NCBI RefSeq assembly: GCF_000300005.1
Contig: NC_018691.1
Coordinates: forward strand, 4,607,001 to 4,671,000
DNA from: Alloalcanivorax dieselolei B5
Lineage (GTDB): Bacteria > Pseudomonadota > Gammaproteobacteria > Pseudomonadales > Alcanivoracaceae
Length of the DNA stretch: 64,000 nucleotides
Direction of reading: 5' to 3'
Below, one piece after another: positions 1-7,972 of the stretch. Position 1 is the stretch's first letter. Each line of letters starts with the position of its first letter. The position numbers were made by a program, and so were the translations under genes. A model generated the notes under the pieces. That model did no database searches, was not told the DNA's origin, and saw only the letters and a program-made list of their open reading frames with translations.

Positions 1-1
1 G

Positions 2-331
2 GTACTGTCCACGGTCACCCTCGGCCTGGCCAACACTCTGGAACAACTGGTGGCCCTGGACGTCAGCGCCGGCGGTGACGAGCTGGTGGGAACGGTTCAG
101 CAAACCCTGGAGCATCTGGTCAACGATGTGCTCTGGCTTAACAAGATTCCCGGAGCCGAAGATTACCCCGCCCTGCCCGGGGATTTTCTCTCCTCGGTGC
201 TGTCCACCCTGGTGCGGGAGATCACCACGATACTGGATACGGTGCTGGAAGGGCCTTTGGATTTTCTCCGCAACCTGCTGTCGCCGATCACCGGATTATT
301 GCGGGACCTGCTGTCCGGTTTGTTTGGTTAG
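2..331 (+). CDS. C-terminal part of an unrecognised protein (cut by window edge)
   Basis: An open frame runs in from the left edge and stops at 331, leaving about 109 residues. The GTG at 50 is internal to it; the real start lies outside the window. The visible part is rich in Leu, Val and Thr and has a repetitive amphipathic pattern (LANTLEQL, VGTVQQTLEHLV, LSTLVREITTILDTVL, LLSPITGLLRDLLSGLFG), suggesting helices that pack on a membrane or on each other. No catalytic motif or cysteine is visible. A REP-like palindrome follows at 381-461. I do not recognise the family and assign no function. The frame is probably real because it is open from the edge and GC-rich like the neighbouring genes. 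Confidence 0.55.
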   Translation, partial: VLSTVTLGLANTLEQLVALDVSAGGDELVGTVQQTLEHLVNDVLWLNKIPGAEDYPALPGDFLSSVLSTLVREITTILDTVLEGPLDFLRNLLSPITGLLRDLLSGLFG

Positions 332-380
332 CGGAAACATTATTGCTCCACGCGGACACCAACCCAGAGGTCACTACAAG

Positions 381-461
381 GCCTCTGTAGGAGCCAGCCC
401 TGCTGGAGAATAAGTTCTGGGGACGAAAAGATTCGCCAGCAGGGCTGGCTCCTACAGAGGC
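381..461. repeat. REP-like palindromic repeat, copy 1
   Basis: The arm at 381-406 (core GTAGGAGCCAGCCCTGCTGG) is matched by its reverse complement at 436-461, around a loop of about 29 bases. Closely related palindromes occur at 4632-4704, 17444-17519 and 47638-47709. All are intergenic. The rest of 332-540 holds nothing else I can support. Confidence 0.85.
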
Positions 462-540
462 TTCGTAGCCTGGCCTGCGGGAAGAGGTCCGGGTTGCTCC
501 GCATGGTGAAATATCAGCGACTCGTGAGCCGCGACAAACC

Positions 541-891
541 CTATTTGGCGCCGCTCAACTGCAACATATGAATCACGGTGGCGCGAATTTCCTCGTCGCT
601 GCAATCCACGCACCCGCCCCGGGGCGGCATCGCGTTCACACCATTGATGGCCTCGCGCACGATAGCGTCAAAGCCTTCCTCTTCCACTTCGTGGGACCAG
701 TGCAAGCGGTTTTCCTTGGCCACTATCGGCGCGCCGCCGGCCCCACTGGAATGACAAACCACACAGTATTGTTGATAGAGGGACGCACCGTCGCGAACCG
801 CCTTTTCTCCGGAAGAAGAAGCACTGTCGGCATCCGTGCACGCCGCCAGCACCAACGGCAATGTCATGATAAAAAAAGATCGCATCAACAT
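541..891 (-). CDS. Cytochrome c5-type lipoprotein
   Basis: A small monohaem c-type cytochrome of about 116 residues. The N-terminus (MLMRSFFIMTLPLVLAACTD) is a lipoprotein signal ending in a LAAC lipobox, so the mature protein is probably attached to a membrane and faces the periplasm. The haem attachment motif is CVVCH. A likely distal Met ligand lies in NAMPPRGG, followed by CVDCSDEE, which is typical of the c5 family, where the extra cysteines form a disulfide. The start at 891 is preferred because AAGAG lies six bases upstream; the frame stays open further upstream but lacks a leader there. The likely role is small-scale electron transfer in respiration. A second c5 protein lies at 41802-42263. 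The family is secure; the electron partner is unknown. Confidence 0.85.
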   Translation of the reverse strand: MLMRSFFIMTLPLVLAACTDADSASSSGEKAVRDGASLYQQYCVVCHSSGAGGAPIVAKENRLHWSHEVEEEGFDAIVREAINGVNAMPPRGGCVDCSDEEIRATVIHMLQLSGAK

Positions 892-1065
892 GATCAACTC
901 TTGGCGGTACGTTCCCGGACTCACCCCAAACGAGGGAAAGGGGTATGGCTTTTTTAAGTAACGCGTGGATCGCGTAGCGAAAAGTATAGCGTTGCCGTCC
1001 GGCACAAACATGACAACCGGATGGGCGCCGGGCGACGCTTGGGTCAAGGGGAGATGCGTTCCGGA

Positions 1066-1593
1066 TCAGCCGGATCGGGTAGCGGATTTCAAGTCCAGGG
1101 ACAGCCCGGCCACCACCAGCCGTACATTATGGCAACGTTGCGCCAGCGCCTGGTTGAGCCAGCCGAGTTCATCGCCGAAGCGACGGGTGAGCGGGTCCAT
1201 GCCGATAATGCCGAGCCCCACTTCATTGCTGACGATCACCAGCGGGCCGGGATACTCGACCAGGGCCTCAAGGAAATCGTCGCGTTCCTTCTGGCAGCGT
1301 TGCTCGCCGGCGTGCAGCAGGTTGCTCAGCCAAAGGCTCATGCAATCGATCAGCAGACACGGCGCCGACGGCGCCTGCTCGCGCAGTACCCGGCCCAGCG
1401 CCAGCGGTTCTTCCACCAGCCCCCAATGGTCCGGGCGGCGGTGGCGATGCCGCTCAATACGATCGAGCATCTCCCCGTCCCCGGCGGTGGCGGTGGCCAC
1501 GTAGGTCACCGGGCGGCCGCTGTTCGCCGCCGCCCGCTCCGCTTCCGCGCTTTTGCCGGAACGGATACCGCCGAGGATCAGGGTATGCGTCAT
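1066..1593 (-). CDS. cobU: Adenosylcobinamide kinase / adenosylcobinamide-phosphate guanylyltransferase
   Basis: A 175-residue CobU/CobP protein, the usual length. It phosphorylates adenosylcobinamide and then transfers GMP to give AdoCbi-GDP, an intermediate in building the lower loop of cobalamin. The N-terminal P-loop is GGIRSGKS (residues 8-15). The family strand LLIDCMSLWLSNLL and the VSNEVGLGIIG segment are present. It begins five bases after the stop of the upstream nitronate monooxygenase gene, so the two are probably co-transcribed although functionally unrelated. No other cobalamin genes lie in the window, so it could serve either complete synthesis or corrinoid salvage. Confidence 0.93.
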   Translation of the reverse strand: MTHTLILGGIRSGKSAEAERAAANSGRPVTYVATATAGDGEMLDRIERHRHRRPDHWGLVEEPLALGRVLREQAPSAPCLLIDCMSLWLSNLLHAGEQRCQKERDDFLEALVEYPGPLVIVSNEVGLGIIGMDPLTRRFGDELGWLNQALAQRCHNVRLVVAGLSLDLKSATRSG

Positions 1594-1598
1594 CAGGA

Positions 1599-2594
1599 TC
1601 AGCTCGCGGCGCGCAGCGCCGGAGAGGCAACCTTGCCGTTGAGCTCGGCCTTGGCGGCTTCGTATTCCCGCGCCAGGCGGTCCACGTGGTCGGCCGCGGA
1701 GACCACCTTGTCCACCGCGCCAATACCCTGGCCGCAGCCCCAGATGTCTTTCCAGGCCTTGGCCTTGCTGTTGCCGCCGGAACCGAAGTTCATCTTCGAC
1801 GGATCGCTTTCCGGCAGGTCCTCCGGGTCGAGGCCGGCATTGCGGATGGACGGCGCCAGGTAGTTGCCGTGCACGCCGGTGAACAGGTTGCTGTAGACGA
1901 TATCGTTGGCGGAGCTGTCGACGATCATCTGCTTGTAGCCTTCCGCCGCGTTGGCTTCCTCGCTGGCGATGAACATGGAGCCGATGTAGGCCAGGTCCGC
2001 GCCCATGGCCTGGGCGGCGAGAACCGAGCGGCCATTGGCGATGGAACCGGACAGCCCGATCGGACCATCAAACCACTGGCGTAATTCCTGAACCAGGGCG
2101 AACGGCGACAACTTGCCAGCGTGACCACCGGCACCGGCGGCCACCGCGATGAGGCCGTCCGCGCCCTTCTCGATGGCCTTGCGACCGAAGCGGTCATTGA
2201 TGACGTCATGCAGGGTGATGCCGCCCCAGCTGTGCACGTGCTGGTTGAGGTCCTCGCGGGCGCCCAGGGAGGTGATCACCAGCGGCACCTTGTACTTCTC
2301 GCACAGCTCCAGATCCTGCTCCAGACGGTCATTGGTCTTGTGCACGATCTGGTTGACCGCGAAAGGCGCGGCGGGTTGATCGGGATGATCGCGATCCCAG
2401 GCCGCCAGTTCCTCGGTGATCTGGTGCAGCCACTCGTCCAGCTGTGACAGCGGACGGGCGTTCAGGGAGGGGAAGGAACCGATCACACCGGATTTGCACT
2501 GGGCGATGACCAGATCTGGATTGGAGATGATGAACAGCGGCGAACACAGCACCGGCAAACGCAGCCGGCTGGCGATGGAATCAGGAAGTGCCAT
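1599..2594 (-). CDS. Nitronate monooxygenase (2-nitropropane dioxygenase family)
   Basis: A 331-residue FMN-dependent TIM-barrel enzyme of the NMO/NPD family, which oxidises alkyl nitronates to carbonyl compounds and nitrite. Family features are the N-terminal LPVLCSPLFIISNPDLV stretch, the flavin-phosphate-binding GADGLIAVAAGAGGHAG and GPIGLSGSIANGRSVLAAQAMGAD, and GSMFIASEEANA. Members with this longer architecture are often found beside lipid and acyl-CoA genes, and their true substrate is usually unknown. A TACACCGTA element at 2631-2639 upstream resembles the probable operator of the neighbouring TetR regulator (perfect TACAGTGTA at 3363-3371). The family is sure; the physiological substrate is not. 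Confidence 0.9.
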   Translation of the reverse strand: MALPDSIASRLRLPVLCSPLFIISNPDLVIAQCKSGVIGSFPSLNARPLSQLDEWLHQITEELAAWDRDHPDQPAAPFAVNQIVHKTNDRLEQDLELCEKYKVPLVITSLGAREDLNQHVHSWGGITLHDVINDRFGRKAIEKGADGLIAVAAGAGGHAGKLSPFALVQELRQWFDGPIGLSGSIANGRSVLAAQAMGADLAYIGSMFIASEEANAAEGYKQMIVDSSANDIVYSNLFTGVHGNYLAPSIRNAGLDPEDLPESDPSKMNFGSGGNSKAKAWKDIWGCGQGIGAVDKVVSAADHVDRLAREYEAAKAELNGKVASPALRAAS

Positions 2595-2630
2595 GGGAAA
2601 CTCTCTTCGGTCCGGGATGGCGATAAGATT

Positions 2631-2639
2631 TACACCGTA
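2631..2639. promoter_or_regulatory. Putative TetR operator (imperfect)
   Basis: TACACCGTA, inside GATTTACACCGTATATC, lies 37 bases upstream of the nitronate monooxygenase start. Read on the other strand, the site at 3363-3371 gives GATTTACACTGTATC, so the two share 14 of 15 bases. The halves TACA/TGTA form an inverted repeat, perfect at 3363 and with one mismatch here. Confidence 0.45.
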
Positions 2640-2651
2640 TATCTTTAAAGA

Positions 2652-3299
2652 TCAAGTCTGATCTTCATGCGCCGGGGGCCCCGGCTCCAATGAGGGCGGC
2701 GATGCCAGCATGCCCGCGTACAGCGTGCGCATGCACTTTTCGCGCAGGGTATCAGCGTCAATTTCCCGGTCCAGACGGCCGGCCATCTCCAGCACCACGA
2801 TGCCGTGCATGGTGGCCCAGAACATATACCCGATCAGATCCGCGTCCCCTTGCAGCAGGCCGGCATCAATCATTAATTGCACATAGCCGATCATGGTGTC
2901 ATGGGCACGGGCATTGGCTTTGACCAGTTCCGGATAGCGCTCTTCATCCTGCATGGAGAAGTCGAACATCATCTGGTACGCGGCGGGGTAACGTTTGGCG
3001 AAACGGACATAGGCATCGCCCACGGCGCGGGCCTTGGCACGCACATCCGGAGCCCGGTTCACCGCCCGTGACAACGACGAGGCGAACTTGTTGTAGGCAG
3101 CGGCACGCACGGCGGCAAGGATTTCATCCTTGTCCCGGAAGTAGCGATACGGCGTCATCGCGCTGACGCCCAGTTCGGCGGCGATCTGCCGCATGGTCAC
3201 GTTCTCCGGTCCATGCTCGATGAACAAACGGGTGGCGACATCGCACACCCGTTTACGGAACACCGCCACTTCCTGATTGGTCTTCGGTTTCTTCGGCAC
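2652..3299 (-). CDS. TetR/AcrR family transcriptional regulator
   Basis: A 215-residue TetR-family repressor. The N-terminal helix-turn-helix reads ENVTMRQIAAELGVSAMTPYRYF with the typical KDEILAAV continuation. The C-terminal half is a ligand-binding domain related to the TetR_C_33/WHG type (YPAAYQMMFDF). The GTG at 3299 is chosen because GGGGAGA lies four bases upstream and because it leaves a real promoter region. The frame remains open to 3392, which would nearly abut the divergent gene. It is divergent from the CoA-transferase gene, and the near-identical operator-like sites at 3363-3371 and 2631-2639 suggest that it controls that gene, itself and the nitronate monooxygenase. The effector is unknown, perhaps an acyl-CoA. 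Confidence 0.88.
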   Translation of the reverse strand: MPKKPKTNQEVAVFRKRVCDVATRLFIEHGPENVTMRQIAAELGVSAMTPYRYFRDKDEILAAVRAAAYNKFASSLSRAVNRAPDVRAKARAVGDAYVRFAKRYPAAYQMMFDFSMQDEERYPELVKANARAHDTMIGYVQLMIDAGLLQGDADLIGYMFWATMHGIVVLEMAGRLDREIDADTLREKCMRTLYAGMLASPPSLEPGPPAHEDQT

Positions 3300-3362
3300 C
3301 CGGTTCTCCCCAACTACGCCATTGGCGCGGACCTCGGTTATGGGCTTATATTGGTTTATTGA

Positions 3363-3371
3363 TACAGTGTA
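3363..3371. promoter_or_regulatory. Putative TetR operator (perfect TACA-N-TGTA)
   Basis: TACAGTGTA in the divergent TetR / CoA-transferase promoter region is a perfect inverted repeat around one base, embedded in GATACAGTGTAAATC. The same extended sequence recurs with one change in front of the nitronate monooxygenase at 2627-2641. Confidence 0.5.
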
Positions 3372-3403
3372 AATCATAACAAAGACAGACATCGGGAGAG
3401 ATC

Positions 3404-4591
3404 ATGAGTACAACAACACCGCCCGCTGGCGGCAACGCGGGACCGCTGACCGGTGTCCGTGTTCTGGATTTCGGCCGTTTCATCGCCGGCCCTTTTTGCG
3501 CGGCGCTGTTGGCGGAGTTCGGCGCCGATGTGATCCGGGTGGAACGCCCGGAAGGCGCGGAAGACCGTTTCCTGATGCCGGTGACCGACGACGGCACCGG
3601 TGCCTTGTATCTGCAGATGAACCGCAATAAACGCTCGCTGGCCCTGGACGTGACCAGCGATGAGGGCCGCGCCATCGTGCGCCGGCTGCTGGCCAACACC
3701 GACGTGGTGGTGGCCAATCTGCCCCCCACCACCCTGCGCAAGATGGGCCTGGACTACGCCACGCTCAGCGCCATCAAGCCGGATATTATTCTGGTCAACC
3801 TCAGTGCCTACGGCCAGCAAGGTCCGTGGAGCACCCGCCCCGGCTTCGACAGTATCGGCCAGGTAATGTGCGGTGGAGTGTATCTGAGTGGTGAGGATGG
3901 CAAACCCCGCCGCACCCAGGTGAACTGGGTGGACCACGCCACCGCCACCCACGCGGCTTTCGGCACCCTGCTGGCGCTGATGGAACGTAATCTCAGCGGA
4001 CGCGGCCAGGAGGTTACCGGGGCCCTGCTGAATACCGCGCTGTCCGCCCACGCCCAGCCCCTGGTGGAACAGCATCTGGTCGCCAGCAACCGCCAGCCGG
4101 CGGGTAACCGGGGCATCTTCACCAACCCCGGCGATCTGTTCGAGGCCCGTGACGGCTGGCTGGTGTTGCAGGCGGTGGGCAATCCCCTGTTCCGCCGGCT
4201 GGCGACATTGATTGATGAGCCGCAATGGCTGGAAGATCCCCGCTTCCAGGACGATGAGGGGCGCGGCGCCCACGGTGAGGAGCTGTGTGAGCGCATCGCG
4301 GCCTGGTGCGCGGAACGCACCCTCGACGAAGCGCTGGACGCACTGGCGGAAGCGCGTATTCCCTCGGCGCCGGTGCTGTCCCCGGCGCAGTCCCTGGCTC
4401 ACCCTCAGGTTCAGGCCAGCGGCATGCTGCAGCCGATGACCATTCCCGGACTGGACAAGGAAGCGTTACTGGCCACGGCTCCGGTGAGTCTGTCCCGCAC
4501 CCCGGGCAGCCTGCGCCGGCCGCCACCGCGGCTCGGCGAACATAACGAGGAAATCCTCGCCGAGCTGGAACGAGCGGAACAGGCTGGCTAA
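3404..4591 (+). CDS. CaiB/BaiF family (class III) CoA-transferase
   Basis: A 395-residue family III CoA-transferase, which moves CoA between carboxylic acids through an aspartyl-CoA intermediate. The N-terminal core GVRVLDFGRFIAGPFCAALLAEFGADVIRVERPEGAEDR is diagnostic. GFDSIGQVMCGG precedes the region that usually carries the catalytic Asp, and the C-terminal LGEHNEEILAEL tail is typical. The start has GGGAGAG a few bases upstream. It is transcribed away from the TetR regulator and is followed by a REP palindrome, so it is probably monocistronic. The donor and acceptor acids cannot be told from sequence. Confidence 0.92.
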   Translation: MSTTTPPAGGNAGPLTGVRVLDFGRFIAGPFCAALLAEFGADVIRVERPEGAEDRFLMPVTDDGTGALYLQMNRNKRSLALDVTSDEGRAIVRRLLANTDVVVANLPPTTLRKMGLDYATLSAIKPDIILVNLSAYGQQGPWSTRPGFDSIGQVMCGGVYLSGEDGKPRRTQVNWVDHATATHAAFGTLLALMERNLSGRGQEVTGALLNTALSAHAQPLVEQHLVASNRQPAGNRGIFTNPGDLFEARDGWLVLQAVGNPLFRRLATLIDEPQWLEDPRFQDDEGRGAHGEELCERIAAWCAERTLDEALDALAEARIPSAPVLSPAQSLAHPQVQASGMLQPMTIPGLDKEALLATAPVSLSRTPGSLRRPPPRLGEHNEEILAELERAEQAG

Positions 4592-4631
4592 GGCCAGCTC
4601 GGCATTGATCGGCCGCTTCCCACAGACCGGA

Positions 4632-4704
4632 GCTGTAGGAGCTTGCCCTGCAAGCGAATCTTTTGGCCCGAGAGCCATTCGCTTGCAGGGCAAGCTCCTA
4701 CAGC
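4632..4704. repeat. REP-like palindromic repeat, copy 2
   Basis: GCTGTAGGAGCTTGCCCTGC at 4632 is matched in reverse complement ending at 4704, with CAAGCGAAT/ATTCGCTTG extending the arms. It is the same family as the copy at 381-461, with TTG replacing CAG in the core. It lies between the convergent CoA-transferase and SDR genes and could also act as a bidirectional transcription barrier. Confidence 0.85.
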
Positions 4705-4742
4705 GGCTTCGTGGCGACCTCCGATTTCAGGTCTTCTCGCTC

Positions 4743-5498
4743 TCAGCCCCGCCCGACAAACGGCATTTTGGTGGCCATGATGGTCATGACCTGCACATTG
4801 GCGTCCAGCGGCAGTTGCGCCATGTGCACCACCGCATCGGCCACATGGGCCACGTCCATCATCGGCTCCACCAGGATATCGCCGTTGGCCTGGGGGATGC
4901 CGCGCCGCATCGGCTCGGTCATTTCGGTGGCGGCGTTGCCGATGTCGATCTGACCGCAGGCGATGTTGTAAGCGCGGCCATCCAGCGAGGTGGATTTGGT
5001 CAGCCCGGTCATGGCGTGTTTGGTGGCGGTGTAGGGTGCCGAGCGCGGTCGCGGCGAGGTGGCGGAGATCGAACCATTATTGATGATCCGGCCACCCTGC
5101 GGATGTTGCGTCTTCATGATGCGAAACGCCTCCTGAGTGCACAGGAAAGCCCCGGTCAGATTGGTGTCCACCACCGCCCGCCAGTGCTTCACCGACAGCT
5201 CTTCCAGCGGCACTGGCGGAGCGCCGATGCCGGCGTTGTTGAACAACAGATCGAGCCGTCCGTAGCGTTCCTTCACCTCGGCGAACAGGGCCTTCACCGA
5301 ATCCGGGTCGGTGATATCGGTGGCGATGGCCAGCGCCTGATCCGGCCCCAGCCCGGCGTCCGCCAGCACCTGCTGCAGACGCTCGCCATTACGGCCGGCG
5401 GCACCCACGCGATAACCGGCGCTCACCAGCGCCAGCATCACCGCGCGTCCGATGCCGGTACCGGCTCCGGTCACAATGGCCACGGGAGATGAACTCAT
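4743..5498 (-). CDS. SDR family oxidoreductase
   Basis: A 251-residue classical short-chain dehydrogenase/reductase. The cofactor motif is TGAGTGIG near residue 10, LLFNNAGIG corresponds to the NNAG motif, and the catalytic set is the Ser in NNGSISA plus YTATK. The start at 5498 has AAGGAGAG upstream; the frame stays open far beyond but overlaps the divergent hydrolase gene, so the longer reading is an artefact. The Asn-Gly-Ser-Ile and [11 protein letters not shown] segments resemble uncharacterised Pseudomonas-type SDRs. The C-terminus ([14 protein letters not shown]) is the usual family ending with a conserved hydrophobic strand. The substrate is unknown. Confidence 0.88.
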   Translation of the reverse strand: MSSSPVAIVTGAGTGIGRAVMLALVSAGYRVGAAGRNGERLQQVLADAGLGPDQALAIATDITDPDSVKALFAEVKERYGRLDLLFNNAGIGAPPVPLEELSVKHWRAVVDTNLTGAFLCTQEAFRIMKTQHPQGGRIINNGSISATSPRPRSAPYTATKHAMTGLTKSTSLDGRAYNIACGQIDIGNAATEMTEPMRRGIPQANGDILVEPMMDVAHVADAVVHMAQLPLDANVQVMTIMATKMPFVGRG

Positions 5499-5558
5499 CA
5501 CTGCTCTCCTTTCTGTTCGGGTTATACTGTCGGCCCCGTTTTTCAAAGCCGATCCGCC

Positions 5559-6200
5559 ATGAAATACGCCATTCTGCCCGTTACCCCCTATGAACAGAAC
5601 TGTTCTTTCCTGATTTGCGAGGCCACCGGCAAGGTCGCCATCGTCGACCCCGGCGGCGATTTGCCCCGCATCCACCAGGCTCTGGAGCAGCTCGGCGGCG
5701 AGGTGGAAAAGATCCTGGTGACCCACGCTCACCTGGATCATGTGGGCGGTGTCGCGGACCTGGCGGAGGAACTGGGCGTACCGATCGAAGGACCGCATCG
5801 TGACGACCAGTTCTGGATCGACATGCTGCCGCAACAGTCGCAGATGATGGGTTTTCCGCCCGCTCGCCCCTTCACTCCCGCCCGCTGGCTGGAACACGGC
5901 GATACCGTCACTGTCGGCGCGACGCAACTCAGGGTATTGCATTGCCCCGGCCATACCCCCGGGCACGTGGTGTTCTTCCAGCCGGAGGCCGGACTGGCGG
6001 TGGTCGGCGACGTGCTGTTCAACGGCTCCATCGGCCGCACCGACTTTCCCCGGGGCGATTACCAGACCCTGATCGACGCCATCCAGACCAGGCTGTTCAC
6101 CCTCGGCGACGAGGTGGCGTTCATCCCCGGGCACGGACCGATGTCCACCATCGGCCATGAACGTCAGCACAACCCTTTCGTCGCCGATCATCGCGGCTAA
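5559..6200 (+). CDS. MBL-fold metallo-hydrolase, glyoxalase II-like (YcbL type)
   Basis: A 213-residue single-domain metallo-beta-lactamase-fold hydrolase. The metal-binding motif [10 protein letters not shown] sits around residue 50; further ligands are the His in [13 protein letters not shown], the Asp in [21 protein letters not shown] and the His in FIPGHGPMS. These are hallmarks of the short YcbL/GloB-like group, which lacks the C-terminal substrate domain of classical glyoxalase II. It probably hydrolyses a thioester such as a glutathione adduct in the cytoplasm. It is divergent from the SDR at 4743-5498 and followed by a small membrane protein gene. Confidence 0.9.
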   Translation: MKYAILPVTPYEQNCSFLICEATGKVAIVDPGGDLPRIHQALEQLGGEVEKILVTHAHLDHVGGVADLAEELGVPIEGPHRDDQFWIDMLPQQSQMMGFPPARPFTPARWLEHGDTVTVGATQLRVLHCPGHTPGHVVFFQPEAGLAVVGDVLFNGSIGRTDFPRGDYQTLIDAIQTRLFTLGDEVAFIPGHGPMSTIGHERQHNPFVADHRG

Positions 6201-6270
6201 GGCTTCATTTGCATCAGGGGCCGGGGTAAGGTGCTGTTCGGTTCCCGCCCGGCCGATCAGGAGACCCTCA

Positions 6271-6606
6271 ATGCCGGATAATCATACCCAGCTGTGTAAA
6301 CTGGCCTATGTTTTGCTTCTTCTCGGCATTCTTACCGGCGGCCTTACCGCGCTGGTGGCGGTGGTGATCGCGCACCTGTATGCGCCGCAGACCGACGACC
6401 CGGTTCGCGCCCATTTCCGCTTCCAGTACCGGACATTCTGGATCGGCCTGTTGTATTACTTCATCTCCGGGCTGACCACGCTGGCGCTGATCGGCTGGGT
6501 ATTGTTGACCATCACGGTGGTGTGGTGGGTAATACGGGGTCTGCGCGGCCTGGATAAACTGAATCGCGGCCAGCCACCGGCCAATCTGGAAACCTGGGGC
6601 TTTTAA
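6271..6606 (+). CDS. Small membrane protein, DUF4870-like
   Basis: An inner-membrane protein of 111 residues with about three hydrophobic spans ([60 protein letters not shown]). [14 protein letters not shown] between the first two is characteristic of DUF4870-related proteins of pseudomonads. The start at 6271 has AGGAG eight bases upstream. The C-terminus ([20 protein letters not shown]) is a soluble tail also seen in the family. The function of the family is not established. It sits between two envelope or metabolic genes with no clear operon partner. Confidence 0.78.
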   Translation: MPDNHTQLCKLAYVLLLLGILTGGLTALVAVVIAHLYAPQTDDPVRAHFRFQYRTFWIGLLYYFISGLTTLALIGWVLLTITVVWWVIRGLRGLDKLNRGQPPANLETWGF

Positions 6607-6712
6607 CCCGCCCCCGTTGTTGCCGCCGTGGCACACACTGCCATGGAACATTGTCATAAAACCTTCACCGGCCATCGGCACACTGTCGGGCCTGTTTTAC
6701 CGGGAGTTCACC

Positions 6713-7429
6713 ATGCCTTCACCGCGTTCTCTTCTGATCCTGATCTTCGCCACCCTGGCGCTCACCGCCTGTGCGCGCAATCCGGTGGTTCAACTTTATG
6801 ATGGTCCGAAAAAGCCGGACACCCAGGTACTGACGGTGCGGATTCCGACCCAGATGGAAGTCGTCACCATCAATGGCCAAGAGGTGAAAGGCGCCAACAC
6901 CTTCTTCAATACCTCCCACAAGGATCTGAAGCTGACCCCCGGCACCTATGAAATCGTGGCCTACTACAAGGAACTGTGGGACCTGAACTCGGAAAGCCAC
7001 GAAGTGATGAAATCCGATCCGGTGGTGTTCCCGGTCAACGGCAAGGCCGGCCAGTACTACGCCATGAACTACAAGCAGCCGGAAAACGCCCGCGAGGCCC
7101 GGGAGCTGGCGGACAACTTCTCCGGCTGGGTGGAGAACACCGCCACCGGCGAAAAGACCCCGACTCAACCCAGCGGTTTGGTGCTCAAGCGCAGCATTCT
7201 GGCGCCCCTCACCGGCACCGAGGTGGAATCCTCCACCAGCGAAGCGGTAGCGCCGAAGCCCGCCGCCGTGATCGCGCCCAAGGAAGCGGCCTCCGCACCG
7301 GCTCCCGCTCCGTCTTCTTCCGTGGCACCGGCGGCACCGGCCGGCAGCTATGTGGATACCCTGAAAGCCCAGTGGAACCAGGCCACGCCGGAAGAGCGTC
7401 GCGAGTTCCTGCAGTGGATTTCCAAGTAA
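6713..7429 (+). CDS. DUF2057 (YccT-like) lipoprotein
   Basis: A 238-residue predicted lipoprotein. The signal is MPSPRSLLILIFATLALTAC, with lipobox LTAC. The mature part follows the DUF2057/YccT pattern: RIPTQMEVVTINGQEV, then a LTPGTYEIVAYYKELWDL segment typical of that fold. Residues 165-215 are a low-complexity Ala/Pro/Ser linker, and the last 25 residues (VDTLKAQWNQATPEERREFLQWISK) form a short helix also found at the end of unrelated envelope proteins. The start at 6713 has GGGAG upstream. Family members are periplasmic and without a proven activity. Confidence 0.82.
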   Translation: MPSPRSLLILIFATLALTACARNPVVQLYDGPKKPDTQVLTVRIPTQMEVVTINGQEVKGANTFFNTSHKDLKLTPGTYEIVAYYKELWDLNSESHEVMKSDPVVFPVNGKAGQYYAMNYKQPENAREARELADNFSGWVENTATGEKTPTQPSGLVLKRSILAPLTGTEVESSTSEAVAPKPAAVIAPKEAASAPAPAPSSSVAPAAPAGSYVDTLKAQWNQATPEERREFLQWISK

Positions 7430-7471
7430 GCTCTGACCGCCAGCAGCCCGCACTCACGCGGCGCTGGCGCT

Positions 7472-7509
7472 GATTCGCGGCCGGGCGGCGCTCCGCCTGG
7501 CCACGAATC
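7472..7509. repeat. Large hairpin between convergent genes
   Basis: GATTCG-GGCC-GGCGG on the left pairs with CCGCC-GGCC-CGAATC on the right around CGCT, with one unpaired base per side. It lies between the DUF2057 gene and the YjbQ gene. There is no T-run, so it is a palindromic repeat or a rho-protecting hairpin rather than a classical terminator. Confidence 0.6.
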
Positions 7510-7543
7510 AAGCGTTAGCGGGCTACGTCAACGATGTCGTCCG

Positions 7544-7969
7544 CTATCCCGCCTCGCCCTGCAAGGTCGCCACGACCTTGCGCGCGCCGCCATGATCCCG
7601 GTGCTCGCACAGATAGATCCCCTGCCAGGTGCCCAGGGCCAGGGCCCCGTCATGGAGCGGTAATGACAGGGACGGGCCGATCAGCACGCTCTTGATGTGC
7701 GCGGGCATGTCGTCTGGTCCTTCCAGGGTGTGTTCGTAGTGGGGCGCATTCTGCGGCACCATCACATTAAAATGGCGCTCCAGATCGCCGCGCACATCCG
7801 GGTCCGCGTTTTCGTTGACGGCCAGGGACGCGGAAGTGTGCTGGATGAACAAATGCAGCAACCCCACCCGGTAACGCCCCAATTCCGGCAGCGCCTCGAC
7901 CACTTCACGGGTGATCAGGTGAAAACCCCGTGCCCGGGGCTTCAGGGTGATGGTCTGCTGGTGCCACAT
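7544..7969 (-). CDS. YjbQ/UPF0047 family protein
   Basis: A 141-residue member of the YjbQ/UPF0047 family, full length. Signature segments are [29 protein letters not shown] near the middle, [35 protein letters not shown] at the C-terminal side and conserved histidines likely to bind a metal. The family shows weak thiamine-phosphate synthase activity in Escherichia coli complementation, but its true role is unsettled. Its start is only three bases from the stop of the upstream dehydrogenase, so the two are probably translated from one message. Confidence 0.9.
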   Translation of the reverse strand: MWHQQTITLKPRARGFHLITREVVEALPELGRYRVGLLHLFIQHTSASLAVNENADPDVRGDLERHFNVMVPQNAPHYEHTLEGPDDMPAHIKSVLIGPSLSLPLHDGALALGTWQGIYLCEHRDHGGARKVVATLQGEAG

Positions 7970-7972
7970 GGC

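Noticed and set aside
5499-6191. N-terminal extension of the SDR at 4743-5498 to 482 residues
   Set aside because: The extension is antisense to the metallo-hydrolase gene, and a strong ribosome site precedes the internal ATG at 5498.
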